Shown here: piece after piece, positions 17,634 to 25,963 of the stretch | Numbering within the stretch: the first letter of the stretch is position 1 | How the letters are laid out: every line of letters begins with the position of its first letter | Assembly: GCF_046244385.1 (NCBI RefSeq) | Contig: NZ_CP176366.1 | Coordinates: 3,596,001 to 3,660,000, forward strand | Source of the DNA: Methanospirillum stamsii | GTDB lineage: Archaea > Halobacteriota > Methanomicrobia > Methanomicrobiales > Methanospirillaceae | Direction: 5' to 3' | DNA: 64,000 nt | Position numbers and translations under genes: made by a program | Notes under the pieces: model-generated | What the model saw: only the letters and a program-made list of their open reading frames with translations | Told to the model about the DNA's origin: nothing | Database searches by the model: none

Positions 17634-17659
17634 AGTCATAGAGTTCCTGAAATTCGGGG

Positions 17660-17684
17660 TATCACTTGATTATCCGACAGAGCC
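17660..17684 (-). repeat. Right terminal inverted repeat of the IS
   Basis: Right end of the element, complementary to 16233-16257. It is followed at once by the second copy of the GTGATTG target duplication, 31 bp before the ade start codon. Confidence 0.85.
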
Positions 17685-17722
17685 GTGATTGCGATTAGAA
17701 AATATGGAGCTATAAGTACTCT

Positions 17723-19387
17723 ATGTCAAATTGGAATGAATCAGCAGATATAATATTTAAAAACGGGGTGATTTTTAATCCTTTTACCTGTGAATGGCAG
17801 GATGAACCTTTTGCTGTCAGGAATGGAAAAATTATCGGAGTTGGATCAGGATATCGTGGAAAAAAAGAGATTGACTTAAGATCGAAATACGTCCTACCAG
17901 GTTTTATTGACGCTCATGTCCACATTGAAAGTTCTCTTCTTACTCCACATGAATATGCCCGGGTTGTGATGAAACATGGGACAACATCTGTAATAGCTGA
18001 CCCGCATGAAATAGCAAACGTCTGTGGAACTGCCGGAATTGACTATATGATTCAGGCAAACCAGGATCTCCCACTTGATATCCTGGTGATGTTACCCTCC
18101 TGTGTTCCCGCAACTCCGATTGATGAATGCGCTAATACCCTGACAGCAGAAATACTTCATCCATATATAAGCAGGGAAGGAGTAATCGGACTTGGAGAGA
18201 TGATGAATGTGCCCGGAGTTCTGGAGAGAAATCCGGATGTGATGCAAAAAATTTCTCTGACAGAAATAAAAGACGGTCATGCACCATTCATCACCGGTAC
18301 AATGCTTGATCAATACATAGCTTCAGGAATGCAAAGTGATCATGAAACAACCGTCATAGCTGAAGGCAAAGAGAAACTTCAAAAAGGTATGTACCTGTTT
18401 ATTCGTGAAGGATCAACAGAAAGAAATCTGAATACTCTTATTCCCCTGGTAACCGCCTGTAACTCATCACGATGCTGCTTTTGTACCGACGATCGACATG
18501 CAGACATGCTGGTTACAACCGGTCATATCGATGACTGTATCAGAAAAGCAATTGGACAGGGATGCGAACCTGAACTTGCATACAAAATGGCAACATTATC
18601 AGCGGCTGAGCGATTCAGGTTATCTGACCGGGGTGCCATCAGTCCGGGGAGAATTGCGGATTTTTGTGTGGTAGATGATATTAACGAATGTAATGTCCGG
18701 ACTGTATATAAGAAAGGAATCGACATTTCCACATCTGACTTTACCTCTGCTCCTTCATCATTAATCCGGGAATGCCCATTTAATGCAAAAATACCAACAC
18801 CATCAGAGATCCGGATTTCAGGAGAAGGGATTGCCCGGGTGATAAAAATACAGGAAGGTCAGATAGGAACAGTGACCGGGTATATCCCATTATCAAGTGA
18901 AGATATTCCGGATACTAAAAGAGATATTCTGAAAATTGTTGTGGCCTCCCGGTACTATCCGAAGCATATTGGTGTAGGGCTGATTCAGGGTCTTGGCCTG
19001 AAACGTGGAGCTCTTGCATCAAGTGTCTCACATGATTCTCATAATATTATTGCAGCCGGAACCAGTGATGAAGAGATTATTGCTTCAATTGCATCGGTTG
19101 TGAAACACAGGGGAGCAATGGTTGCTTGTTCCGGAAATGATGAAGTTATTCTTCCTCTTTCTTTTGCAGGACTGATGTCCGAACTATCCTTTGAAAAAGT
19201 TCATGAAGCGTTAAAAGGACTTCATAACATGACATCTTCATGTGGTGCAATACATGATCCATTCATGTATCTCTCATTTATGGCCCTGTCAGTAATTCCG
19301 GAGATACGGATTACCACAAAAGGAATTTTTGATGTAAACAAATTCTCTCATGTTCCATTATTTGTTGAAAAAACCGAAAGTGAATAA
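17723..19387 (+). CDS. ade: Adenine deaminase
   Basis: Converts adenine to hypoxanthine and ammonia in purine salvage; amidohydrolase superfamily. 554 residues, standard length. Metal-binding motif FIDAHVHIESSLLTP is followed by HGTTSVIADPHEIANVCG, GLGEMMNVPGV and the late CFCTDDRHADMLV. The C-terminal domain has HDSHNIIAAG. The start codon is only 31 bp after the IS target duplication, so the native promoter has probably been separated by 1.46 kb. A GCTATAAGTA sequence about 10 nt before the ATG is too close to serve as its TATA box. Confidence 0.95.
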   Translation: MSNWNESADIIFKNGVIFNPFTCEWQDEPFAVRNGKIIGVGSGYRGKKEIDLRSKYVLPGFIDAHVHIESSLLTPHEYARVVMKHGTTSVIADPHEIANVCGTAGIDYMIQANQDLPLDILVMLPSCVPATPIDECANTLTAEILHPYISREGVIGLGEMMNVPGVLERNPDVMQKISLTEIKDGHAPFITGTMLDQYIASGMQSDHETTVIAEGKEKLQKGMYLFIREGSTERNLNTLIPLVTACNSSRCCFCTDDRHADMLVTTGHIDDCIRKAIGQGCEPELAYKMATLSAAERFRLSDRGAISPGRIADFCVVDDINECNVRTVYKKGIDISTSDFTSAPSSLIRECPFNAKIPTPSEIRISGEGIARVIKIQEGQIGTVTGYIPLSSEDIPDTKRDILKIVVASRYYPKHIGVGLIQGLGLKRGALASSVSHDSHNIIAAGTSDEEIIASIASVVKHRGAMVACSGNDEVILPLSFAGLMSELSFEKVHEALKGLHNMTSSCGAIHDPFMYLSFMALSVIPEIRITTKGIFDVNKFSHVPLFVEKTESE

Positions 19388-19565
19388 CCTTGATTACATT
19401 ATCGTTTTTTTAAATACCTGAATAAATAAACAGACCAATTATTACAGGATAATTCTGATAAAAAGGATAATCTACATTACACCTTTTTTACAGGCAGAAC
19501 TATAGATATCATAAATACGAACTGATATTTGTAATCATCCCTGTTTCCACTCACAGGTACAATCC

Positions 19566-21038
19566 ATGAAAAAAAAATATGTTGATCTGAAAACTATCGC
19601 ATGGGATGCCATGGAACGGTATGGATTTATTCCAAGATTTCCTCACGATGTTATCCATGAAACAGGTCGCCTTGTTCCTGAACATCATATTCACTCCAGA
19701 AAAGGAATTAAAGATCTCCGCAATCTTCTCTGGAGCTCAATAGATAATCCTGATTCAGAAGATCTTGACCAGATTGAGTATGCATCACCTGGTGAAAATG
19801 GAGATATTCACATAAAAATCGCAATTTCTGATGTTGATTATTATGTAACTAAGGATTCATCCATAGACAGACACGCAAACCATAATGGAACTTCAGTATA
19901 TCCGGGAGTTATTACCTTTCATATGCTCCCTGACAGGTTGTGCAAGGGGATCAGTTCACTTTTGCCAGGAGAGGATAGACATGCAATTATTACCGAATAT
20001 GATGTTCATCCTGACGGATCAGTAAAACACGGAGAAATATATCGTGCAATTGTCCGGAATAAAGCAAAACTCGTGTACGAAGAGATTGGTGACTGGCTGG
20101 AAAGCAAAATTCCGGTTCCACAATTTATAAAAGAAACTCCTGGACTAGAGGGCCAAATCAGGTTACAAAATGAAGCAGCAGTCAGACTCAGAGCTTTTCG
20201 TAGAAAAAAAGGAGCACTGGATCTTGAGACACTTGAAGCACAGGTGGTATCAGATGGAGAGACCGTAACCGACCTTGTTATTCAAAAACAAAATCCAGCA
20301 AGGTGTTTAATAGAAGAATTTATGGTTGCTGCAAACGGAACAATGGTTTTTTTTCTGGAAAATGCAGATCTTCCCATGATTCACCGGGTTGTCAGAGTTC
20401 CAAAATACTGGGAAGAAATCCGGATGGTTGCTGCAAAATATGGAACAAAATTATCAGAGCATCCGGATGCGAAAGGACTCTCAACATTTTTAACAAAACA
20501 ACATGAAGCAGATCCAGAACGATTTCCTGATCTCTCACTCACCATTGTAAAACTCATGGGTTCAGGAGAATATGTGCCATTTATTCCGGGAAAAGTGCCA
20601 ATCGGGCACTTTGCCCTTGCCGTAACAGATTATACACATGGAACAGCTCCGAACAGAAGATATGTAGATTTAATAATTCAACGGCTCATAAAATCAGTAT
20701 TACTTGGGACAAAATCTCCTTATCGTGTTAGTGAACTAAATGACAAAGCCGAGTGGCTATCAGGCAGAGAAAAAGCAGCAAATAAAGTAGAACGGTTTAT
20801 GAGAAAATCTGCCGCTGCTTTACTTTTAAAACCAAGAATTGGAGATACATTTTCTGGATTTATTACCGGAGCATCCGAAAAAGGGACATATGTCAGGCTT
20901 ATCAGTCCTCCGGCTGAGGGGAGGGTTATGAAAAGGGAATCCGGGCTTCATGTGGGCCAGAAAGTAGTGGTAAGGTTAATGAAAGCAGATCCAATAAACG
21001 GACATATAGATTTTGAATTTCTAAACCTGGAAAAATAA
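19566..21038 (+). CDS. RNB-domain exoribonuclease (RNase II/R family)
   Basis: 490 residues. The RNB catalytic domain starts near residue 55 with WSSIDNPDSEDLDQIEYAS, which holds the metal-binding aspartates. The fourth position is Gln (DLDQ), whereas E. coli RNase II has DMDD; from memory DLDQ marks the Deinococcus/archaeal subgroup. Further blocks are SVYPGVITFHMLPDRLCKGISSL and EFMVAANGTMVFFLE, plus TAPNRRYVDLIIQRLI with the RNA-clamping Arg. The C-terminal 70 residues form an S1-like fold (GDTFSGFITGASEKGTYVRL). N-terminal cold-shock domains are missing. It probably degrades RNA 3' to 5'. Monocistronic. Confidence 0.9.
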   Translation: MKKKYVDLKTIAWDAMERYGFIPRFPHDVIHETGRLVPEHHIHSRKGIKDLRNLLWSSIDNPDSEDLDQIEYASPGENGDIHIKIAISDVDYYVTKDSSIDRHANHNGTSVYPGVITFHMLPDRLCKGISSLLPGEDRHAIITEYDVHPDGSVKHGEIYRAIVRNKAKLVYEEIGDWLESKIPVPQFIKETPGLEGQIRLQNEAAVRLRAFRRKKGALDLETLEAQVVSDGETVTDLVIQKQNPARCLIEEFMVAANGTMVFFLENADLPMIHRVVRVPKYWEEIRMVAAKYGTKLSEHPDAKGLSTFLTKQHEADPERFPDLSLTIVKLMGSGEYVPFIPGKVPIGHFALAVTDYTHGTAPNRRYVDLIIQRLIKSVLLGTKSPYRVSELNDKAEWLSGREKAANKVERFMRKSAAALLLKPRIGDTFSGFITGASEKGTYVRLISPPAEGRVMKRESGLHVGQKVVVRLMKADPINGHIDFEFLNLEK

Positions 21039-21041
21039 TAA

Positions 21042-21449
21042 TTATTCTTTAGTCGAAAAAGAATGAATTGCAGATTGATTATCCGGATAAACAGGAATAA
21101 CTTTTTTTAATCCGGTCATTTGAATTATTTCTTCCACCGTCTTATTTAAAGTAGATAATTTCAATTCTCCATTCTTTTGTTTCAGGGTTTTAGCTCCTAG
21201 AATGAGAACCCGGATTCCGGCACTGGAGATATACCTGACATCAGTCATATCCAGCACTATCCATCTCATTCCCTGCTGGATTCCTTCTATTAACGTGACT
21301 TCAAGATCGCCACATGTTCCAGTGTCAATAGATCCAACCGGATGAAATACCCAGATTTCTCCTTCATACCAGATATCCACCTTAAGGGCTGATCCTGCTT
21401 CTTTGCGTAGTGTATGGAGTAAATTTATTTCGGTATTTTCTGATGTCAT
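21042..21449 (-). CDS. STAS-domain protein (anti-sigma factor antagonist-like)
   Basis: 135 residues with a central STAS domain (GEIWVFHPVGSIDTGTCGDLE ... VLDMTDVRYISSAGIRVLIL). The conserved loop D-x-x-x-x-x-SSAGIR contains the serine that is phosphorylated in SpoIIAA-type proteins. Archaea have no sigma factors, so it must act on another target. A SpoIIE-type phosphatase gene lies 8.4 kb away. It is convergent with the RNB gene (3 bp between stops). TAACGGATACTA lies about 9 nt before the ATG, as before the lipoprotein gene. Confidence 0.85.
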   Translation of the reverse strand: MTSENTEINLLHTLRKEAGSALKVDIWYEGEIWVFHPVGSIDTGTCGDLEVTLIEGIQQGMRWIVLDMTDVRYISSAGIRVLILGAKTLKQKNGELKLSTLNKTVEEIIQMTGLKKVIPVYPDNQSAIHSFSTKE

Positions 21450-21535
21450 ATTTTATTCTAGTATCCGTTAGATCTCCATACTCAAAAATAGTAAAGATAG
21501 ATTATTTGTTCATTGAATTTTGAAAAAAAATCTGG

Positions 21536-21793
21536 TTATCCCATGAGTTTCATTGCGTCTCCGGATTCCATGACCGGATGCATTTCAGTGTAACCAAGTG
21601 AACCCCAGAAAACCCCTTGCTTAAGAAGAGCTGCCGGGTCTTTAACGTCAATTAAGCGATACACCATATTGACATCCAGAGCAATCCACTCCTTAATGAC
21701 CTCTATTCCGGATGGAATTTTTTCATTCATCCAGATTTCCATTACCTCTTTCATTTTTTCCGGCTCCCATTGGAATGTGCTTATGAAAAGCAT
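21536..21793 (-). CDS. DUF3303 family protein
   Basis: 85 residues, MLFISTFQWEPEKMKEVMEIWMNEKIPSGIEVIKEW. It has a ferredoxin-like dimer fold pattern with conserved R(L)IDVKDPAALLKQ and GYTEMHPVMESGDAMKLM. The family is found mainly in methanogens and has no known function. A strong Shine-Dalgarno (AAAGGAGGCG) sits 4-5 nt before the ATG at 21793. The 320 bp upstream to the ThiC-like gene contain a segment resembling an IS end. Confidence 0.8.
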   Translation of the reverse strand: MLFISTFQWEPEKMKEVMEIWMNEKIPSGIEVIKEWIALDVNMVYRLIDVKDPAALLKQGVFWGSLGYTEMHPVMESGDAMKLMG

Positions 21794-21888
21794 TTTAGCG
21801 CCTCCTTTGTTCTTTATCCCGCCAAATTATAGTCATTCTGGAATTATCCCAACAAATTTCCTTCAATAATGAAGTGCGGTGTGTGTCT

Positions 21889-21925
21889 GAATTTCTGAAT
21901 ACTCCTGTTCATAGTGATAACTTCA
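21889..21925. repeat. Possible remnant resembling the IS left end
   Basis: TGTCTGAATTTCT is shared exactly with the left IS end at 16239-16251, and AGTGATA follows after 16 extra bases, as it does directly in the IS. The whole 21794-22111 intergenic stretch (318 bp) is otherwise AT-rich with no gene seen. It may be a decayed IS or chance similarity. Confidence 0.3.
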
Positions 21926-22111
21926 AACCCTGGTTCTCAGAGACTATCATGGTGGGTGAATTGTATGATAGCAAATTTAAACGTATAGCATTTTCTACAA
22001 AATTTTCTATCAAAATAATAATGATCTAATTCGATTCTATGCAGTTATCTGGATTAGTACTTCAGTATAACCTCATTAACAAGGAACTCTCAATAAGATT
22101 GGAATATCATC

Positions 22112-23326
22112 ATGATTGATAATCTTCAGATAGATACCATAAACAAAATAGCTGAATATGAACAGAAATCAATACAGTTCATCAAAGAAGGAATGCAAAA
22201 TGGTTCCATTGCGATAATGTTCCGGGGAAAAACCGGAACAGGAATTGGGAAGGGATTAAAGACAAAAATTAATGTGAATATTGGAACATCTTCAGGTCAT
22301 TGTAACCCGGATGAAGAGATAAAAAAAGCAGAAATTGCAGAGCAATTTGGCGCTGATACCATAACTGATCTTTCAACCGCCGGAGATATAACTGATATTA
22401 GAAGATCCATTCGTGATGTAACCTCATTACCCATAACAACAGTTCCTCTCTATCAGGCTGTATCTGAAAATACTCTTGATTTTCTCACGGATGATCTGAT
22501 TATGGATACCTTAAAAAACCAATTACAGGAAGATATCTCATCAATGGTGCTTCATTGCCCTTCTCTTCATACAATTAAAGCGATGAAACAAAACCACAGG
22601 ATTATGGGCATTGTTTCAAAAGGAGGAGCGATGATGGCATCGTATATGATAAAAAATTCAAATGAAAACCCATATATTTCAAATTTTGATGAGATCCTTG
22701 AGATGTTTAAGTCCAAAAATGTCGTCTTATCACTTGGCAATACCATGAGATCCGGATGCATTCATGATGTAGCTGATAAAGCCCAGGCATTAGAAGTGGA
22801 TGAAAATATTCGTCTGGCTCATAAGGCACATGAAAAAGGAGTTCAGGTGATTATTGAGGGAGCCGGAGGTCACATAAGAGCGGATAAAATAGCAGATTCA
22901 ATTCAATATTATAAACAAAAGTCTCATTATCCGGTTTTTGTGGCCGGCCCTCTTCCGGAGGATGTTGGAATGGGATATGATCATATTACCGGCGCAATAG
23001 GGGGAGCAATTGCATCAGGTGCAGGTGCAGATTATCTCTGTTATATCACCAGAGCCGAACATAAAAGCCTTCCAACTCCCGATGATGTAAAAGAAGGACT
23101 AATGGCCTTTAGAATCGCTGCTCATATCGGCGATTCAATGAAATACGGATTGTCAGATAAAGACAAACTTCTTGCAGAAAAACGAGCGATGATGAATTTT
23201 AAAGAACAATCTGCATATGCCCTGGACCCCTTCGAAGCCAGCAGGAATATTCCAAACGACACAAATTGTACCATGTGCGGAACTCTTTGTGCCATCAAAA
23301 TGATGCAAAAATATTTTAATTCATAA
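22112..23326 (+). CDS. thiC: ThiC-family radical SAM protein (phosphomethylpyrimidine synthase-like)
   Basis: 404 residues. ThiC turns aminoimidazole ribotide into HMP phosphate; homologues such as BzaF make other bases. Recognisable blocks: GKTGTGIGKGLKTKINVNIGTSSGHCN, EIKKAEIAEQFGADTITDLSTAG, TTVPLYQAV and the large central VIIEGAGGHIRADKIADSIQYYK. The C-terminal cluster motif is CTMCGTLCAIKMM (C-X2-C-X3-C), one residue shorter than the C-X2-C-X4-C of E. coli ThiC. It lacks the long N-terminal domain of bacterial ThiC, as in archaea. Thiamin (ThiC) or another ThiC-like reaction cannot be told apart here. No thiamin genes adjacent. Confidence 0.85.
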   Translation: MIDNLQIDTINKIAEYEQKSIQFIKEGMQNGSIAIMFRGKTGTGIGKGLKTKINVNIGTSSGHCNPDEEIKKAEIAEQFGADTITDLSTAGDITDIRRSIRDVTSLPITTVPLYQAVSENTLDFLTDDLIMDTLKNQLQEDISSMVLHCPSLHTIKAMKQNHRIMGIVSKGGAMMASYMIKNSNENPYISNFDEILEMFKSKNVVLSLGNTMRSGCIHDVADKAQALEVDENIRLAHKAHEKGVQVIIEGAGGHIRADKIADSIQYYKQKSHYPVFVAGPLPEDVGMGYDHITGAIGGAIASGAGADYLCYITRAEHKSLPTPDDVKEGLMAFRIAAHIGDSMKYGLSDKDKLLAEKRAMMNFKEQSAYALDPFEASRNIPNDTNCTMCGTLCAIKMMQKYFNS

Positions 23327-23350
23327 AATGGAAAAATTAAAAATCAGGGA

Positions 23351-24220
23351 TTAACTCTCATCAACTGGAATTGGGCACGGCAATGCACGAATAAGAGAAG
23401 GAATGTCATAAACCACGTGTGATGCTTTTTCCAGCATTAAATTCACTATTTCATTATCTCCGACTTTGCGAAAATCTGTCCGTAAAGCAATAATTTTCTT
23501 CCCCTTTGCATACGCATACCCAATCTCCCATGATGTTCCGGAATCTGCATCTGCCCCGTCTATTATTGCTATTACCAAATCAGAATTATCCAATGCCTCA
23601 ATATTTTTATTGAATATCTGATCCTGCATTGATTCATCTCTGGAACTGACTGAATCTCCACAATCCTGAGGGAGATGAACAACCATTCCATATCTGGAGA
23701 GTTCTTTTGCAATCTTAACATTATAATTACGTTCTGCTTCGGAAAACAATGGTGCAGCTAAGTATACTTTCCAACATGATGCTTCAAAAACATCATATGC
23801 AATAATATCAGAGAATCGTGATAGAAATGCTCCTCTACCTGGAATTTTCGCAGGATTTCCATCTTTTTCTCCATACCAGGTATGTCTGACTCCACAAACT
23901 GGAGAAGAATCAACCCCGATTATTGCATAAGGATATCCATCATTTTCAAAATCATGACGTAATTTTTCTTCCAATCGATTCAATAAAGCATAAAACTCAG
24001 GTGTATCTAATCTATCAATAAAATGAGCAGGAGGACGATTAAGACCTAGGTACTCTGTTTCAGCACACGGTAAAAATTTTGTTTTTATTCCAAACCAGTC
24101 ACACCGTTTAAGAACCTGCTTAAAAGCATCCAGATCATTTTGATGGGTAATACCTATTGCCCGTAAATTCGGATTTTGAATACACGGACATAGAAGCAGA
24201 TACATGTCATCATACATCAA
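23351..24220 (-). CDS. DUF523-like domain fused to a nucleoside 2-deoxyribosyltransferase-like domain
   Basis: 289 residues, twice the size of a plain deoxyribosyltransferase. The C-terminal half (from about 150) has VYLAAPLFSEAERNYNVKIAKEL, DNSDLVIAIIDGADADSGTSWEIGYAYAKGKKIIAL and a final helix. The D-G-x-x-x-D-S-G-T-x-x-E-x-G-x-A pattern with the catalytic Glu is classic for this superfamily. The N-terminal half has YLLLCPCIQNPNLRA and AIIGVDSSPVCGVRHTWYG ... PGRGAFL, resembling the DUF523 S-P-x-C-G motif. It may handle modified nucleosides or nucleotides; unproven. Convergent with the ThiC-like gene. Confidence 0.75.
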   Translation of the reverse strand: MMYDDMYLLLCPCIQNPNLRAIGITHQNDLDAFKQVLKRCDWFGIKTKFLPCAETEYLGLNRPPAHFIDRLDTPEFYALLNRLEEKLRHDFENDGYPYAIIGVDSSPVCGVRHTWYGEKDGNPAKIPGRGAFLSRFSDIIAYDVFEASCWKVYLAAPLFSEAERNYNVKIAKELSRYGMVVHLPQDCGDSVSSRDESMQDQIFNKNIEALDNSDLVIAIIDGADADSGTSWEIGYAYAKGKKIIALRTDFRKVGDNEIVNLMLEKASHVVYDIPSLIRALPCPIPVDES

Positions 24221-24270
24221 TACTCAAAGAGATATAGTATACATATACAGAAGCGTTAGTAAAAAAAGAA

Positions 24271-24921
24271 CTAATTATTTTTTGCTTTTATGAATCTGAA
24301 CCTCTCAAGTAATTCATGTAATAATGACTTTGAAGGTAATAATAGCAATCCGGCTTCAAGATCATATTCTGCACAGTGCATATCAGTTTTAAAAAAAAGA
24401 ACATGATCCAATTCTTCATCAATTTCCTGTCCGGCAATTACTGACTGAAGTACTGCATGAGGCATATCTATCACCATTGATGGAGGCGAAGGAATAAGCA
24501 TTATAGATAGCAGATTCGCACATGCATCAAGATATGAAGAGGTCATGATATTTCCAATCTCATGCAGCATGCTCATATCCATCTCATTAATTTCACGGTC
24601 TTCATCCGGAGCTGCAAGCATTATTGATGAAAGTTTTAATATTGATTTTTTTGGAACATGAAGTACTAGAGAACCATTCCCGGCTATCTGCCCACGAACC
24701 TGAAAAACCACCATAGATGCAACAGAATCATCCATATATTGCTGCAGGTTTTCCAATTTCACCATGATAATTTTTTGAATAGATATTGATACCGGAACTC
24801 CAATCAATGAAGAGAGTGAGGATGCGGCATTTTGTGCTCCGCTATTTCCGAGTTCCCACAATTCTTCCGCCTGTTCTTCTGTAAGCACTTCAGTTCCATC
24901 AGTTAGAATTTTTGAATTCAT
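24271..24921 (-). CDS. cheC: CheC-family chemotaxis phosphatase-like protein
   Basis: 216 residues. CheC dephosphorylates CheY-P in archaeal and Bacillus-type chemotaxis. Two copies of the phosphatase helix are visible: LWELGNSGAQNAASSLSSLIG near residue 22 and MLHEIGNIMTSSYLDACANLL near 115, each with the E-x-x-N pair. The linking CheX/CheC-fold strands are present. No other che gene is adjacent, so it may be an orphan or may act on a distant che cluster. Start at 24921 (MNSKILTDG). Confidence 0.88.
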   Translation of the reverse strand: MNSKILTDGTEVLTEEQAEELWELGNSGAQNAASSLSSLIGVPVSISIQKIIMVKLENLQQYMDDSVASMVVFQVRGQIAGNGSLVLHVPKKSILKLSSIMLAAPDEDREINEMDMSMLHEIGNIMTSSYLDACANLLSIMLIPSPPSMVIDMPHAVLQSVIAGQEIDEELDHVLFFKTDMHCAEYDLEAGLLLLPSKSLLHELLERFRFIKAKNN

Positions 24922-24981
24922 GATATTCCATTAAGGACAATGTTAGACCTTCAATTATTTCATTAAATCTGATTTTTTTAA

Positions 24982-25422
24982 TTATATTCGCAAATTTCCG
25001 GTATGAATGTCTTCTTTTAACAAGTATATTCCAGCTATCAGCACTGCCATCACGATTGAAATACCAATATAATTGTAAATTTCCGTCTCACTAATATTTA
25101 CTACTATCAGGTGTCTGATAAGTGCTGTTAATGCTGCGATAAGTAATGCACGGACAGGAACTTTTTTCGTTTTGAGATATACTGTAACAGTTTCAAATAA
25201 TTCGATAATAATTACAGTAAATAAAATTGAATAAATTACATTAACGATTCCCGTTTCCCATTGCATTGTAGTCATCATCAAGACTATTTCAAAAATAGAT
25301 TCAATAAGTGACATTACAGCAACAACGGAAAGAAGAATAGCAACACCGATGTAGATGATTATTGGTATCATCGAAAAGGTATTTACTAACTGATTTGCTC
25401 TTTCTTCAGAAAATTCAGGCAT
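24982..25422 (-). CDS. PsiE-family membrane protein
   Basis: 146 residues with four hydrophobic helices (about 15-40, 55-75, 88-110, 118-138). The motif YLKTKKVPVRALLIAALTALIRHLIV between helices 2 and 3 matches the phosphate-starvation-inducible PsiE family. It sits at the inner membrane; function unknown. Upstream on the same strand is the 76-aa membrane gene (70 bp gap), so they may form an operon. Confidence 0.75.
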   Translation of the reverse strand: MPEFSEERANQLVNTFSMIPIIIYIGVAILLSVVAVMSLIESIFEIVLMMTTMQWETGIVNVIYSILFTVIIIELFETVTVYLKTKKVPVRALLIAALTALIRHLIVVNISETEIYNYIGISIVMAVLIAGIYLLKEDIHTGNLRI

Positions 25423-25493
25423 TACTAGTACTTTTCAATCTTTTCAGATATATCTTCTGATAAAAACAGACAGAGAAGCAGTAAAGAGATAAA

Positions 25494-25724
25494 TCAGATC
25501 TCCAATTCAAATTCTTTTTTATTCCGGGCAAAGAGTGCTTCAGCAAAAAAATAAACTGACATAACAATACAGGCAAGAGATGCAATCATTGTTGGTAAGG
25601 TTCTTTCATCATTTGCAGAACCAAATAGTGTTCCTAAAAGAAATAATCCCACAAATACCAAAGTTAAACCATCGAATAAATAAACCAGCCATTCATATTG
25701 CTCAAGGTTCCTGATGGCAGACAT
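25494..25724 (-). CDS. Small two-helix membrane protein, unknown
   Basis: 76 residues: MSAIRNLEQYEWLVYLFDGLTLVFVGLFLLG, a second helix TMIASLACIVMSVYFFAEALFA and a charged tail RNKKEFELEI. No family recognised. It is upstream of psiE-like on the same strand and downstream of the rRNA operon, with a 115-bp AT-rich spacer before the 5S gene. Confidence 0.55.
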   Translation of the reverse strand: MSAIRNLEQYEWLVYLFDGLTLVFVGLFLLGTLFGSANDERTLPTMIASLACIVMSVYFFAEALFARNKKEFELEI

Positions 25725-25804
25725 ATATTATTGGTACAATTGACTATCTTTTTTGAAATAGTTATCTGAATGAATTAGAATTAAAAAATACCGTTAAACT
25801 ATTT

Positions 25805-25841
25805 GAATTACTTAATCTAAAAACAGTCTTTTACTAAACAA
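25805..25841 (-). terminator. T-run after the 5S rRNA gene
   Basis: On the minus strand the 5S end is followed by ATTGTTTAGTAAAAGACTGTTTTTAG. The TTTTT and TTT tracts are typical of archaeal transcription termination. Sequence only. Confidence 0.4.
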
Positions 25842-25958
<117 letters not shown>

Positions 25959-25963
25959 TTGAG

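Larger units (their letters stand above)
16226..17691 (+). mobile_element. Complete insertion sequence with 7-bp target duplication (TIRs 16233-17684)
   Basis: The element is 1452 bp (16233-17684). Its ends are imperfect 25-bp inverted repeats starting GGCTCTGTC, with 20 of 25 positions matching; the inner part shares AGTGATA. The 7-bp GTGATTG occurs directly outside both ends (16226-16232 and 17685-17691), so the target duplication is intact and insertion is probably recent. Inside is one transposase reading frame split by a frameshift. Its codons are A/T-rich compared with neighbours. The transposase has a DDE fold of the IS256/MULE/ISL3 kind. I cannot assign the IS family from memory. Confidence 0.9.

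Noticed and set aside
19388..19565. Small gene between ade and the RNB gene
   Set aside because: AT-rich with no start plus coding pattern; probably just the RNB promoter region.
21794..22111. Thiamin pyrophosphate riboswitch before the ThiC-like gene
   Set aside because: No TPP-riboswitch conserved elements (CUGAGA, ACCUGA-like) were seen; such switches are also rare in methanogens.
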